Shown piece by piece: positions 1 through 7,684 of a stretch of 64,000 bases of DNA. The stretch spans positions 1-64,000 of the forward strand of contig JBDHTX010000018.1 of the NCBI GenBank assembly GCA_039808885.1, read 5' to 3'. The notes beneath the pieces were generated by a model. The model was not told the DNA's origin. It saw only the letters and a program-made list of their open reading frames with translations, and made no database searches. Numbering within the stretch: position 1 is the stretch's first letter; the number at the start of each line of letters is the position of its first letter. Position numbers and translations under genes: made by a program. This stretch comes from Dongia_A sp039808885 (GTDB lineage Bacteria; Pseudomonadota; Alphaproteobacteria; Dongiales; Dongiaceae).

Positions 1-33
1 CTGTGCCTCGGTCAACTCGTAGCGCTTCACCAT
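1..33 (-). CDS. N-terminus of an IS5-type transposase (partial, runs off the window)
   Basis: The complement of bases 33 to 1 reads ATG followed by codons for MVKRYELTEAQ. This closely resembles the first residues of IS5-family transposases, which usually open with a basic RYEL(T/S)DAQW-like stretch. Only eleven residues are visible, so family assignment rests on this opening alone. Bases 34-232 have no convincing gene and probably include the insertion sequence end. No inverted repeat can be confirmed because the other end lies outside the window. Confidence 0.5.
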   Translation of the reverse strand, partial: MVKRYELTEAQ

Positions 34-232
34 CCATCGCCTCCAGCCAACAACAAGCTGGAGACCTATGAATCACACAAATCGACGCGCGGGAATCCTG
101 AATGTCGATTGAACCTAGAGCGCCCGCGACGAAATCGTCCATGGCGGGCGCCGCGCGCGGCCCCGCCGCCGCTCGATTGCGCGCGGGTCGCGCCTCGGCC
201 AGAATGACGCGCCTCGCCAGCGGAGTCGCGCC

Positions 233-931
233 ATGCCCAATCTCATCGACCTCTCCATCCCGATCCGGCATGGCGACGGGCGGCTGGGCCTCGAGGTGCA
301 GTTCTCCACCCCCTACAGCTACGAGACCTGCAACTGGCAGGGCTCCAGCTTTTCCATGTTCTGCCACTACGCCACCCATGTCGACGCGCCCAACCATTTC
401 ATCCAGGGCGCCAAGGGCATCGACCAGGCGCCGCTCACCAGGCTGATGGGGGCGGCCGCGCTGGTGAAGCTGGAGGATCACGGCCAAGGGTCGAACGGGG
501 GAATGGGCATCACCGCCGACACGCTGCGCGCCCGCGGCGGCCATGTGCGCCGGGGCGACATCGTCATCCTGCGCACCTTGTGGAGCGACCGGCACTGGGG
601 CCGCGCGGAATTCTGGCGCGACGGGCCCTATCTCTCGGCCGACGGCGCCGACTGGCTGGTCGAGCGCGGCGCCAAGGCGGTGGTCTACGATTTCTCCGAG
701 GAATATGTGGTGCGCCAGCCCGGCTTCCGCGGCGAGGATTGCGTGGTGCATCACCGCATCCTGGGCGAGGAGATCTACAACATCGAATACGTCCACCGGC
801 TGGGCCGCATCACCGCCGAGCGCCTCGCCATCCTGGCCCTGCCGCTGAAGCTCGACGGCCTCGACGGCGCCCCGGCCCGCGTCGTCGCCATCGAAGGCGC
901 CGAGCTGCCGGCGGAGTTCACCGTGCTGTGA
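233..931 (+). CDS. Cyclase-family metal-dependent hydrolase
   Basis: The 232-residue product belongs to the cyclase family (Pfam Cyclase), which includes kynurenine formamidase KynB and isatin hydrolases that open amide or lactam bonds with a bound metal. The family signature HxxTHxDxPxHF is visible as HYATHVDAPNHF at residues 45-56. Length is normal for the family. No signal peptide is seen, so a cytoplasmic enzyme is expected. The stop overlaps the GTG of the next gene (GTGA), which suggests translational coupling. No tryptophan-pathway gene lies nearby, so the substrate is unknown and kynB should not be assumed. Confidence 0.85.
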   Translation: MPNLIDLSIPIRHGDGRLGLEVQFSTPYSYETCNWQGSSFSMFCHYATHVDAPNHFIQGAKGIDQAPLTRLMGAAALVKLEDHGQGSNGGMGITADTLRARGGHVRRGDIVILRTLWSDRHWGRAEFWRDGPYLSADGADWLVERGAKAVVYDFSEEYVVRQPGFRGEDCVVHHRILGEEIYNIEYVHRLGRITAERLAILALPLKLDGLDGAPARVVAIEGAELPAEFTVL

Positions 932-1557
932 CGAGATCCGGCGCATTGCGCGCGGCGCTGCTGCCGCTGCTGCTGCTGGCCGCCACGGCGCCGGCCCAGG
1001 CCCAGGGCCGCATCTCCCCCGTCGCCATCGCCGCCGACGCCATCGACAGCGACCCTGACATCCGCACCCGCGACTACCAGGGCCATAAGGCGTGGTCGAT
1101 CCTGTGGCCGCGCGACGGCGCCGGGCGCATGCTGCATCTGGGCTTCATCGAGGGGCTGAAGCTGCCCTATCGCGACTATCCGCAGGAGATGCTGGCCTTC
1201 GCCCATGACGCGCGCTCCGACGAGCCGGCGGAACAGAGTCTGGATGTCCCCGGCCGCGCCGAGCAGGTCTGGGGCCGCGACGTGTTCTGGCTGGTGATGA
1301 GCGAGCGCGCGGTGCTGGAGCCCGACCGCAAGAAGCCGGAGACGACGGCCGGCAACAAGCTGCATCGCGGCGACGCGCGGCGCCATTGCGTCGTCTTCAC
1401 CACCGACCCGGTGCCGCGCGACGGCTCGCTGGTCGGCGCCTATTGCCGCGAGCTGGCCGCCGGTACCGTCCTGGACCGCGCCGCCGCGCGGCAATGGCTC
1501 GACGACCTCGACCTCGTCATCACCCGCGCGAATGGCGGCCTGATCCAGGACCCGTGA
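928..1557 (+). CDS. Secreted or periplasmic protein of unknown function
   Basis: A GTG start at 928 overlaps the TGA of the upstream cyclase gene and gives 209 residues. The N-terminus is a clear signal peptide: VTRSGALRAA, then a leucine-rich core, then a likely cleavage site after AQA near residue 26. The mature part is soluble, with many charged residues and three cysteines (two at HCVVF and AYCREL), and no domain I recognise. The longer open frame that starts inside the cyclase gene is a shadow. The role is unknown; the overlap suggests co-expression with the hydrolase. Confidence 0.7.
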   Translation: MTRSGALRAALLPLLLLAATAPAQAQGRISPVAIAADAIDSDPDIRTRDYQGHKAWSILWPRDGAGRMLHLGFIEGLKLPYRDYPQEMLAFAHDARSDEPAEQSLDVPGRAEQVWGRDVFWLVMSERAVLEPDRKKPETTAGNKLHRGDARRHCVVFTTDPVPRDGSLVGAYCRELAAGTVLDRAAARQWLDDLDLVITRANGGLIQDP

Positions 1558-1632
1558 GGCGGCCGCCTATTCGGCATTGCTTAACCCGACGGCCCTAGCA
1601 TCGGCCCATCGCCTGTCGCGATGCGAGGAATG

Positions 1633-2289
1633 ATGCCCGGGACCAAGCCCCTGACGCCCGTTGCGCGAATTGGCTTCGGCCTGCTCTGTGTCGCTTGCGG
1701 ATTGCCGCCGGCGCTCGCCGCCTTCGATCTCGGCCCCTTGCACAGCGCCGACATCAACGGCCCGCCCTGGCTCGGGCTGGTTGCCGGCGGCGTGTTCATC
1801 CTGGCGGGATTGGCCCTGATTCTTGGCGACGGCAAGCGGCAATCGGCGAACGGTCCGCGCGCCTTGCTGTTCGTCGGCACGATCTATGGCTGCTTCGCCG
1901 CGATCGCCAACTGGATCGCCTTTGGCCCCGGGCCGCGCGCGTGCTCGGTCTCATTCGCCGGGTTCTTCTTCGACGGGCCGCTCGCCGGCGAACTTTCCTG
2001 CCGCATCGGCTTCGGCATCGGCGCGGTGATGCTGAACGGTTGCCTGCTGCTGATGGCGGGCGCGGCACTGGAAAAGACGCTTGGCGCGGGCTGGACCGCG
2101 CGGGCGATGAATTTCCTCGGCCTGGCGCTGCTCGGCCTCGCGCTGGCGCCGATACTCCTGCTGCCCCTGCTCTGGCTGCTCGCGCGTGGCCTCGTCGCCG
2201 GTTATGCGGAATACCGCCGCACCGGAACCTGGCCGCGCAACGAAAACTTCATCGCCCGCAGGAAGGCGCGGCGGACGACGCCGGGTTGA
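1633..2289 (+). CDS. Integral membrane protein, unknown
   Basis: About 218 residues with four to five hydrophobic segments: an N-terminal one ending in ALA, one after GLVAGGVF, one around LLFVGTIYGCF, one near GAVMLNGCLLLMAG, and a C-terminal LALLGLALAPILLLPLLW stretch followed by a basic tail (RKARRTTPG). Three ATGs are in frame (1621, 1630, 1633). The GAGGA at 1625-1629 lies just before the later ones, so 1633 is preferred with little certainty. No known family is recognised. Confidence 0.6.
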   Translation: MPGTKPLTPVARIGFGLLCVACGLPPALAAFDLGPLHSADINGPPWLGLVAGGVFILAGLALILGDGKRQSANGPRALLFVGTIYGCFAAIANWIAFGPGPRACSVSFAGFFFDGPLAGELSCRIGFGIGAVMLNGCLLLMAGAALEKTLGAGWTARAMNFLGLALLGLALAPILLLPLLWLLARGLVAGYAEYRRTGTWPRNENFIARRKARRTTPG

Positions 2290-2385
2290 GCAGCCGGCGA
2301 GGGTGAACCCCGCGCGCTCACAACCTTTGATTAACGAATAGAGTCCTAGCATCGGCCCGTCTTTCAGGCATGGCGGGGGAATTCG

Positions 2386-2985
2386 ATGCTGCGGGAGGAG
2401 GACGGCGGACCGGCTGCGGGCAGCGGCGCGCCCTTGGAGATCGTGCAAAGCCGCGACCTCACCTTGGCCGAGGCGAAGACGCTCACCAAGGAGGTGACGC
2501 GGCGCTATGTGCGGGGCCTGCGACAGGATTTCTGGTTCCGGCTGGCGATGACCCTGTACTGCGGCGCGCTGGGCGTGGTCGGAGGCATAGCCCTCACGCT
2601 GAGCTACGGCGCCCGGCTGTTCGCGCCCGAAGTGATCTGGTGGACCGGCATCGCAGTGGTCGCCTATTTCGTCGGAGCCTCCGCCTATCGTGCCCGCTAC
2701 ATACGCTTCATTGCCGACGCCAATCGATCGGCGAGCCCCGCCGGGACGCGTCACGCCATCGACGATCGCGGCTACACAATCGTGCATGGCGGCACAGTCA
2801 TATTCATTCCCTGGTCTGGCATCTTCGATCTCGAACACTTGCCAGCTCTGTTCCTGACCGCCACGTCGCGCGTGCAGTTCTGGGCGATCACGCCGGCCGC
2901 CTTCGAAGGCCAGGACGTCGACGCATTCTGGGCCGAACTTGAGCGGCGGTGGAAAGCGGCGAGAGGAGCAGCACATGCCGGATGA
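2386..2985 (+). CDS. YcxB-like membrane protein (first of two)
   Basis: A 199-residue protein with a charged N-terminal third (about residues 1-45), two hydrophobic segments (about 48-70 and 82-102), and a soluble C-terminal part. The C-terminal part has the YcxB-like pattern of a small beta-rich domain followed by an amphipathic helix: AIDDRGYTIV, then IPWSGIFDLE, then AFEGQDVDAFWAELERRW. YcxB-like domains are poorly understood and occur in small bacterial membrane proteins. The 3' end overlaps the next YcxB-like gene by 11 bases, which points to one operon with the genes to 5068. Confidence 0.65.
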   Translation: MLREEDGGPAAGSGAPLEIVQSRDLTLAEAKTLTKEVTRRYVRGLRQDFWFRLAMTLYCGALGVVGGIALTLSYGARLFAPEVIWWTGIAVVAYFVGASAYRARYIRFIADANRSASPAGTRHAIDDRGYTIVHGGTVIFIPWSGIFDLEHLPALFLTATSRVQFWAITPAAFEGQDVDAFWAELERRWKAARGAAHAG

Positions 2986-3553
2986 GAATGCGCCCATCCG
3001 GACCCTCCGCCAGACGCGCGCCATCAGCGCTGCCGAGCGGGAGGCCATGCAGGATCGCTGCCGGGAGCTGGCCCTTTCCCAGGCGGATTGCCGGTTCTGC
3101 AGGCATGTCACCCGGCTCTTCGAATACGGCCTGTGGCTGCTCCTGATGGTCACGCTCGGCGCGGTCGACCGCCTGCGCGCGAGCGATCCGGCGCTGGCGG
3201 TGCTGCTCGCGCTGGCGGGCTTCGGCTTGCCGCTGCTCGTGGTCGCCGGGCGCTGGCGCGGCAGGCAGTTGCAGCGCCAGTTCGAAGCCCGCGACGCTGC
3301 CGCCGGCGACAGCTACACGCTGGACGCCGCTGGCCTGCAGCGGCAGCAAGGCAATGTCACCTTCCGTTTCCCCTGGGCCGCCATCGAAGCGATGGCGCAG
3401 GACACCGACTATCTCGTCGCCCACGTCGCACCGAACTACTCCCTGCAACTGGCGAAGGCCGCTTTCGCCGGCCAGGGTGTCGAAGCCTTCTGCGCCGAGC
3501 TGATGCATCGCTGGCACACGGGCTGCGCCGCCGCAAAGGGCGCCGAATCGTGA
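2975..3553 (+). CDS. YcxB-like membrane protein (second of two)
   Basis: A 192-residue paralogue of the upstream gene. The start at 2975 is chosen because AGAGGAG lies just upstream and the alternative start at 2939 would lengthen the overlap. It has a charged N-terminus, two membrane segments (LLLMVTLGAVDRL and a leucine-rich stretch from VLLALAGFGLPLLVV), then YTLDAAGLQRQQGNVTFRF and FPWAAIEAMAQ, matching the YcxB-like layout. It ends in a helix (GVEAFCAELMHRW) that resembles the first protein's end. Its TGA overlaps the GTG of the EF-G-tail gene. Function is unknown; the tight overlaps suggest coupled synthesis. Confidence 0.65.
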   Translation: MPDENAPIRTLRQTRAISAAEREAMQDRCRELALSQADCRFCRHVTRLFEYGLWLLLMVTLGAVDRLRASDPALAVLLALAGFGLPLLVVAGRWRGRQLQRQFEARDAAAGDSYTLDAAGLQRQQGNVTFRFPWAAIEAMAQDTDYLVAHVAPNYSLQLAKAAFAGQGVEAFCAELMHRWHTGCAAAKGAES

Positions 3554-4434
3554 CCCATGATCACCTGCCCCTCTCCGTGCCGCTGGTCTCGCCCAACGCT
3601 GAGGCGGCGGTGAAGCTGCGCGCCGAGCTTGCCGAGATCTGCGCGCGCACTGAATCGCTCGCGGTGGAACCCGGCCCGCTCAACGAGACGGTCCTGCACG
3701 GCCGGGGAGAACTCGAGCTGGACACGATGATCGACTATCTGAAGCGCGGCCAGGGTCACGACTTCCAGGCCGGCGCACCGCAGGTCGCCTATCGCGAGGC
3801 CATCACCAAGACGATCGAGTGGGACTACACCTACAAGCGGCAGACCGGCGGGCTCGGCTACTACGCCAAGGTCAAGATCCGCATCGCGCCGGGCGCGCCG
3901 GGCAGCGGTGTCCGGTTCGACACCGCAGCCGGAGATGCCGTGCCGGCGGTATTCATTTCCGCCGTACTCAAGGGCTTGAGGACAGCGGCGAGCCAGGGCC
4001 CGATCGCTGGATTTCCTCTGCTCGACCTGCACTGCACCCTGGTTGACGGCGGCTATCACGACGTGGATTCCACGCGCGAGACCTTCGAGATTGCCGCGCG
4101 TGCGTGCCTGCGCGAGGCGCTGCCCATGGCCGGGCCAAGACTCCTGCAGCCGATGATGTTGGCCGTCGTGCTGACGCCGGAACGCTTCATAGGCGACGTG
4201 GCCGGCGACTTGAACAGCCGCCGGCCGCAGGTAAGCGACATGGCGAGCCACGGCACCGCGCAGGTCATCACGGCGACAGTGCCGCTCGCCAACATGTTCG
4301 GCTACCCCTCCGCGCTGCGCTCGATGACCAGGGGACAGGCTCAATGCGTGATGATGTTCTCGCATTACGAGGCCGTGCCCCTGCGCCCGGGGCCTGGCGA
4401 CGACGATTTCCGCCCCGCGATGGCCTTGCGCTGA
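3550..4434 (+). CDS. Stand-alone elongation factor G domains III-V (no GTPase)
   Basis: The 294-residue product aligns by eye with the C-terminal half of EF-G. Domain III shows GRGELELDTMIDYLKRG and APQVAYREAI. Domain IV shows YKRQTGGLGYYAKVKIRI and the tip motif GGYHDVDSTRETFEIAARA, keeping the conserved His. Domain V shows GDVAGDLNSRRPQV and VPLANMFGYPSALRSMTRG. There is no P-loop or domain II, and no upstream frame encodes them. The GTG start (3550) overlaps the TGA of the preceding YcxB-like gene, so this is a normal, coupled gene rather than a broken fusA. Domain IV is the part of EF-G that enters the ribosomal A site. A GTPase-free paralogue could bind ribosomes or a partner, but that is inference. 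Confidence 0.85.
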   Translation: MTHDHLPLSVPLVSPNAEAAVKLRAELAEICARTESLAVEPGPLNETVLHGRGELELDTMIDYLKRGQGHDFQAGAPQVAYREAITKTIEWDYTYKRQTGGLGYYAKVKIRIAPGAPGSGVRFDTAAGDAVPAVFISAVLKGLRTAASQGPIAGFPLLDLHCTLVDGGYHDVDSTRETFEIAARACLREALPMAGPRLLQPMMLAVVLTPERFIGDVAGDLNSRRPQVSDMASHGTAQVITATVPLANMFGYPSALRSMTRGQAQCVMMFSHYEAVPLRPGPGDDDFRPAMALR

Positions 4435-4498
4435 GACCCGCTTCACTTCGCGGCCGGCCTCGTCTATGGCTGGAGCGGGGATGGTGGCGGGGGAGAGC

Positions 4499-5068
4499 AT
4501 GGCCAAGGACGACCAGCAGGAAGCCTTCGAGAAGGTGCTGAGCGGCAACCTGGCGCGGGTGGTCGACCTGATCAAGTTCGCCGAGACCAAGAACGCGGCG
4601 CTGCTGACCTTCGCCGCCTTCTGGATCCTGGCGCTGATCAACCTGCTGGCCAGCGGCCGCAGCCTGCCGGCCGGCTTCGCCAATGCCTTCCTGCTGGCGC
4701 TGCCGGTCTTCGCCGCGTCCGCCTTCACCTGCGTGCTGGCCTTCCTGCCCAAGATCGACCTGCAGCACCGCGAGCCGCCGGATGCGCGCTACAGGAACCT
4801 GCTGTTCTTCTCCGACATCGCGACGGTGCCGCTCGCCGAATACGAGGCGGCGGCGCGCGAGCGCTATCTGCCCGCGCCGGGCCAGGCGGCGAGTGCCGCC
4901 TATCTGCGCGACCTGGCGCGCGAGGTCGCGGTCAATGCCCGCATCGCCGAGCGCAAGTTCCGCCTGTTCCACTGGGCGGCGCGCATCCTCAGCCTGGCGG
5001 TCGCCATCCTGATCGCGCCGGGGCTGTGGCACCTGGCGCGCTGGCTGGGCGATACCGCTAGCCCCTGA
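4499..5068 (+). CDS. Pycsar-type transmembrane effector (PycTM/DUF5706 family)
   Basis: The start at 4499 has GGGGGAGAG just upstream and gives 189 residues. The layout matches the Pycsar effector transmembrane family. It has an N-terminal helix ending KFAETKNAALLTF that leads into two membrane helices (about residues 32-51 and 57-81), then RYRNLLFFSDIA, then YLRDLAREV and NARIAERKF, then a last membrane helix near 165-187. In Pycsar defence, such proteins damage the inner membrane when a dedicated cyclase makes cCMP or cUMP after phage infection. No cyclase lies next to this gene; the nearest class III cyclase is about 14 kb away. The 3' end overlaps the convergent lactonase gene by 11 bases. 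Confidence 0.75.
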   Translation: MAKDDQQEAFEKVLSGNLARVVDLIKFAETKNAALLTFAAFWILALINLLASGRSLPAGFANAFLLALPVFAASAFTCVLAFLPKIDLQHREPPDARYRNLLFFSDIATVPLAEYEAAARERYLPAPGQAASAAYLRDLAREVAVNARIAERKFRLFHWAARILSLAVAILIAPGLWHLARWLGDTASP

Positions 5069-5915
5069 AGCGCGCCTCGGCGACGCCTTTCACGCCGGGC
5101 TGGAAGGCGAAGATGCTGCCCGCCTGGCCCGCGCGTTCGCCGCCGATCCAGGCCGAGGTGACGTAGCAGATGTCGAGGTCCCTGCCGCCGAATGCCGGGC
5201 AGGTCGGCTTTTCCACCGGCATCTTCACCACGCGCTCGACCTTGCCCTCCGGATCGAAGCGGGTGACGCGCCAGCCCTGCCAGTAGGCCACCCACACGCC
5301 GCCTTCCGCATCCACCGTGGCGCCGTCGGGGAAGCCTTCCTCCACGGGCCGCTCGGCGAAGACGCGGCGATTGGCGATCTCGCCGGTCGCGATGTCGAAG
5401 TCCCAGGCCCAGACCTTGCGCGCATAGGAATCGCCGTAATACATGACGCGCCCGTCGGGGCTCCAGCACAGCGAGTTGGAGCACACGACGTTGTCGACCA
5501 GGCGCTTGCAGGTATGGTCGATGTCGAGGCGGTAGAGCCCGCCGGTCGGCAGCTTCTCCGGGTCGTGCATCGAGCCGGCCCAGAAGCGGCCCTGGCGGTC
5601 CGGCTTGCCGTCGTTGAAGCGGTTCTCGCGTCGCTCCGGCTCCGGCTCCACCACGGGCTGGAAGGCGCCGGTCGCCGGCTCGAAGAAGAAGAAGCCGGAG
5701 CGCAAGGCCACCACCAGCCCGCCTTGCGCGCGTAGCGCCAGCGAGCCGACCGCCTCCGGCGCCTGCCACATCTCGTCGCGCCCGGTGGCGGGATCGAAGC
5801 GGTGGATCTCGCGCTGCTTGATGTTGACCCAGTAGAGGCGCTGCTCCGCCACGTCCCAGAGCGGGCCCTCGCCCAGCTCCGCCCGGCAGTCGAGCACGCA
5901 GGTCACGTCGGTCAT
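5058..5915 (-). CDS. SMP-30/gluconolactonase family protein
   Basis: A 285-residue six-bladed propeller enzyme of the SMP-30/LRE/gluconolactonase family. Visible landmarks are the metal-binding Glu in ELGEGPLWD (residues 13-21), the RFNDGKPDRQGRFWAGSM block with the conserved Asn and Asp, NSLCWSPDGRVMYYGDS, and EGFPDGATVDAEGGVW. These enzymes hydrolyse sugar lactones such as gluconolactone. It is divergent to the dehydrogenase and gluconokinase genes, so a gluconate or related aldonate substrate is plausible. The start at 5915 is the only one that keeps the metal-binding N-terminus without a long extra tail. The gene converges on, and overlaps, the PycTM-like gene. Confidence 0.85.
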   Translation of the reverse strand: MTDVTCVLDCRAELGEGPLWDVAEQRLYWVNIKQREIHRFDPATGRDEMWQAPEAVGSLALRAQGGLVVALRSGFFFFEPATGAFQPVVEPEPERRENRFNDGKPDRQGRFWAGSMHDPEKLPTGGLYRLDIDHTCKRLVDNVVCSNSLCWSPDGRVMYYGDSYARKVWAWDFDIATGEIANRRVFAERPVEEGFPDGATVDAEGGVWVAYWQGWRVTRFDPEGKVERVVKMPVEKPTCPAFGGRDLDICYVTSAWIGGERAGQAGSIFAFQPGVKGVAEARFRG

Positions 5916-6057
5916 GATGGCTTCCCCCTCATTGCGCCCCTGGTTTCCCCCCGGGTTTCGCGGAGTGTGCGCGATCGGGCCGCCGCGTTCAACGGGCGGC
6001 GCCCTTGCGGCGGGCGGCGACATTGCGGTAAGCGGTTCGTCAGGGGAGCAGCGCCGC

Positions 6058-6091
6058 ATGAAGCCCGACATCCTGTGAAACCCGACATCCT
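6058..6091 (+). repeat. 17-bp tandem duplication creating a six-codon leader before the dehydrogenase
   Basis: Bases 6058-6074 (ATGAAGCCCGACATCCT) and 6075-6091 (GTGAAACCCGACATCCT) are adjacent copies with two differences. The first copy has the better ribosome-binding site (AGGGGAG near 6042) but encodes only MKPDIL before TGA. That TGA overlaps the GTG of the real gene. Confidence 0.85.
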
Positions 6092-7013
6092 GATCGCCGT
6101 GCCGATCTATCCCGCCACCATGGCGGCGCTGGACCGGCTGTTCACCACCCACCGGTTGTTCCAGGCGGCCGACCGCGCCGCCTTCCTGAGCGGCGTGCGG
6201 GACAAGGTGCGCGCCATCGTCACCAGCGGCGGCGCGGGCGCCGATGCGGCCCTCATCAACGCGCTGCCGAAGGCGGAGATCATCGCCTGTTTCGGCGTCG
6301 GCGTGGACGCGATCGACCTTGGCGCCGCGCGGGCGCGCAACATCGCGGTCAGCAACACGCCCGACGTGCTGACCGAGGACGTCGCCGACCTCGCCCTCGG
6401 CCTGATCCTCGATTCCCAGCGCCGCATCAGCCGCGGCGACCGCTTCGTGCGCGCCGGCGGCTGGCTGAAGGGCGGGCTGGAGCTGGGCAGCGCCTTGCGC
6501 GGGCGCAAGCTCGGCATCGTCGGGTTGGGGCGCATCGGCCTTGCCACCGCGCGGCGCGCCGCGGCCTTCGGCATGGCGATCGCCTATCACGGCCCGCGCG
6601 AGAAGCCGGGCGTGCCCTATCGCTTCTTCGCCGACCTCGTCGCCCTGGCGCGCGACAGCGACATCCTGTGCCTGACCCTGCCCGGCGGCACCGGCACCCG
6701 GCACCTGGTCAACGCCGCCGTGCTGCAAGCGCTCGGGCCTGAGGGCACCCTGGTCAACGTGGCGCGCGGCTCCATCGTCGACGAGGCGGCCCTGGTCGTG
6801 GCGCTGCAAAGCGGCGCCCTGGGTGCTGCCGCGCTCGACGTGTTCGAGGACGAGCCGCGCGTGCCGGCGGCGCTGCTGGCGATGGAGAACGTGGTGCTGC
6901 AGCCCCATGTCGGCAGCGCCACGGACGAGACGCGCACCGCGATGGGACAGCTGGTGATCGACAACCTCACCGCCCATTTCGCCGGCCTGCCCTTGCCGAC
7001 GCGGGTGGTCTGA
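6075..7013 (+). CDS. D-2-hydroxyacid dehydrogenase (GhrB/hydroxypyruvate reductase-like)
   Basis: The 312-residue enzyme has the D-isomer 2-hydroxyacid dehydrogenase fold. The NAD(P) loop is GIVGLGRIGLATARR (about residues 146-160). The catalytic Arg is in NVARGSIVDEAALV, the Glu in DVFEDEPRVP, and the His in LQPHVGSATDETR. The family reduces glyoxylate, hydroxypyruvate or 2-ketogluconate. Next to a lactonase and a gluconokinase, 2-ketogluconate reduction is a reasonable guess. Translation must start at GTG 6075, since the ATG at 6058 leads to a stop after six codons. The gluconokinase gene follows after 5 bases, so the two are one operon. Confidence 0.85.
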   Translation: MKPDILIAVPIYPATMAALDRLFTTHRLFQAADRAAFLSGVRDKVRAIVTSGGAGADAALINALPKAEIIACFGVGVDAIDLGAARARNIAVSNTPDVLTEDVADLALGLILDSQRRISRGDRFVRAGGWLKGGLELGSALRGRKLGIVGLGRIGLATARRAAAFGMAIAYHGPREKPGVPYRFFADLVALARDSDILCLTLPGGTGTRHLVNAAVLQALGPEGTLVNVARGSIVDEAALVVALQSGALGAAALDVFEDEPRVPAALLAMENVVLQPHVGSATDETRTAMGQLVIDNLTAHFAGLPLPTRVV

Positions 7014-7018
7014 CCGCG

Positions 7019-7564
7019 ATGCCGCGCAAGCCCGCACCCGTCACGCTGGCGCCGCGGAAGCCGCCCATCGTCATCGTCATGGGCGTCGCCGGCGCCGGCA
7101 AGAGCACCGTGGGCGCGGCGCTGGCCGCGGCACTCGGCTGCGCCTTCGCCGATGCCGACGAATTCCACCCGCCGGCCAATATCGAGAAGATGCGCGCCGG
7201 CCGGCCGCTGACCGATGCCGACCGCGCCTCGTGGCTGGCGGCGATCGCGGCGCGCATCGACGAGTGGCGCGCCAGGGGCGAAGGCGGCGTCATCGCCTGC
7301 TCGGCGCTGAAGCGCGCCTATCGCCGCGTCATCATCGGCAAGCGGCCGGAACTGCGCCTCGCCTATCTGCGCGGCGATGCGGCCTTGATCCGCCGCCGCC
7401 TGACCCAGCGGCGCCACCATTTCATGCCGGCCAGCCTGCTTGACAGCCAGTTCGCGACCCTGGAGGAGCCCGGCGCCGACGAACGTCCGATCGTGGTCGA
7501 TGCGGCGAAATCCGCCGCCGTGCTGGCGCGCGAAATCCAGCGCGCCCTGGGCGGCGCGGCGTGA
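7019..7564 (+). CDS. gntK: Gluconokinase
   Basis: A 181-residue P-loop kinase of the GntK type, which phosphorylates gluconate to 6-phosphogluconate. The Walker A motif GVAGAGKST lies at residues 22-30. It is followed by the family's ADADEFHPPANIEKM and GRPLTDADRASWL motifs, by CSALKRAYR, and by RRHHFMPASLLDSQFATLE near the end, all typical of thermoresistant gluconokinases. The protein carries a short extra N-terminus (about 15 residues) before the P-loop strand. It follows the hydroxyacid dehydrogenase at a 5-base gap and faces the lactonase gene, supporting a gluconate-use locus. Confidence 0.92.
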   Translation: MPRKPAPVTLAPRKPPIVIVMGVAGAGKSTVGAALAAALGCAFADADEFHPPANIEKMRAGRPLTDADRASWLAAIAARIDEWRARGEGGVIACSALKRAYRRVIIGKRPELRLAYLRGDAALIRRRLTQRRHHFMPASLLDSQFATLEEPGADERPIVVDAAKSAAVLAREIQRALGGAA

Positions 7565-7684
7565 TCCCCCGGCCCCCGAAGTCCCACCCAGGAACTGCAA
7601 CTTCGGCTGCTACTATAAGGCGCAGGACTAGCCGTTTGCGCGATTGACAGTGCTGGCCGCGGATTGCCAGAGTCCCGCCCGCCC

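Noticed and set aside
580..1557. Long open frame starting inside the cyclase gene
   Set aside because: The first part is arginine/proline-rich shadow sequence. The real gene starts at GTG 928 with a clear signal peptide.
3550..4434. fusA pseudogene
   Set aside because: No trace of the GTPase half is seen upstream. Two intact overlapping genes occupy that place, and the frame has no disruptions.
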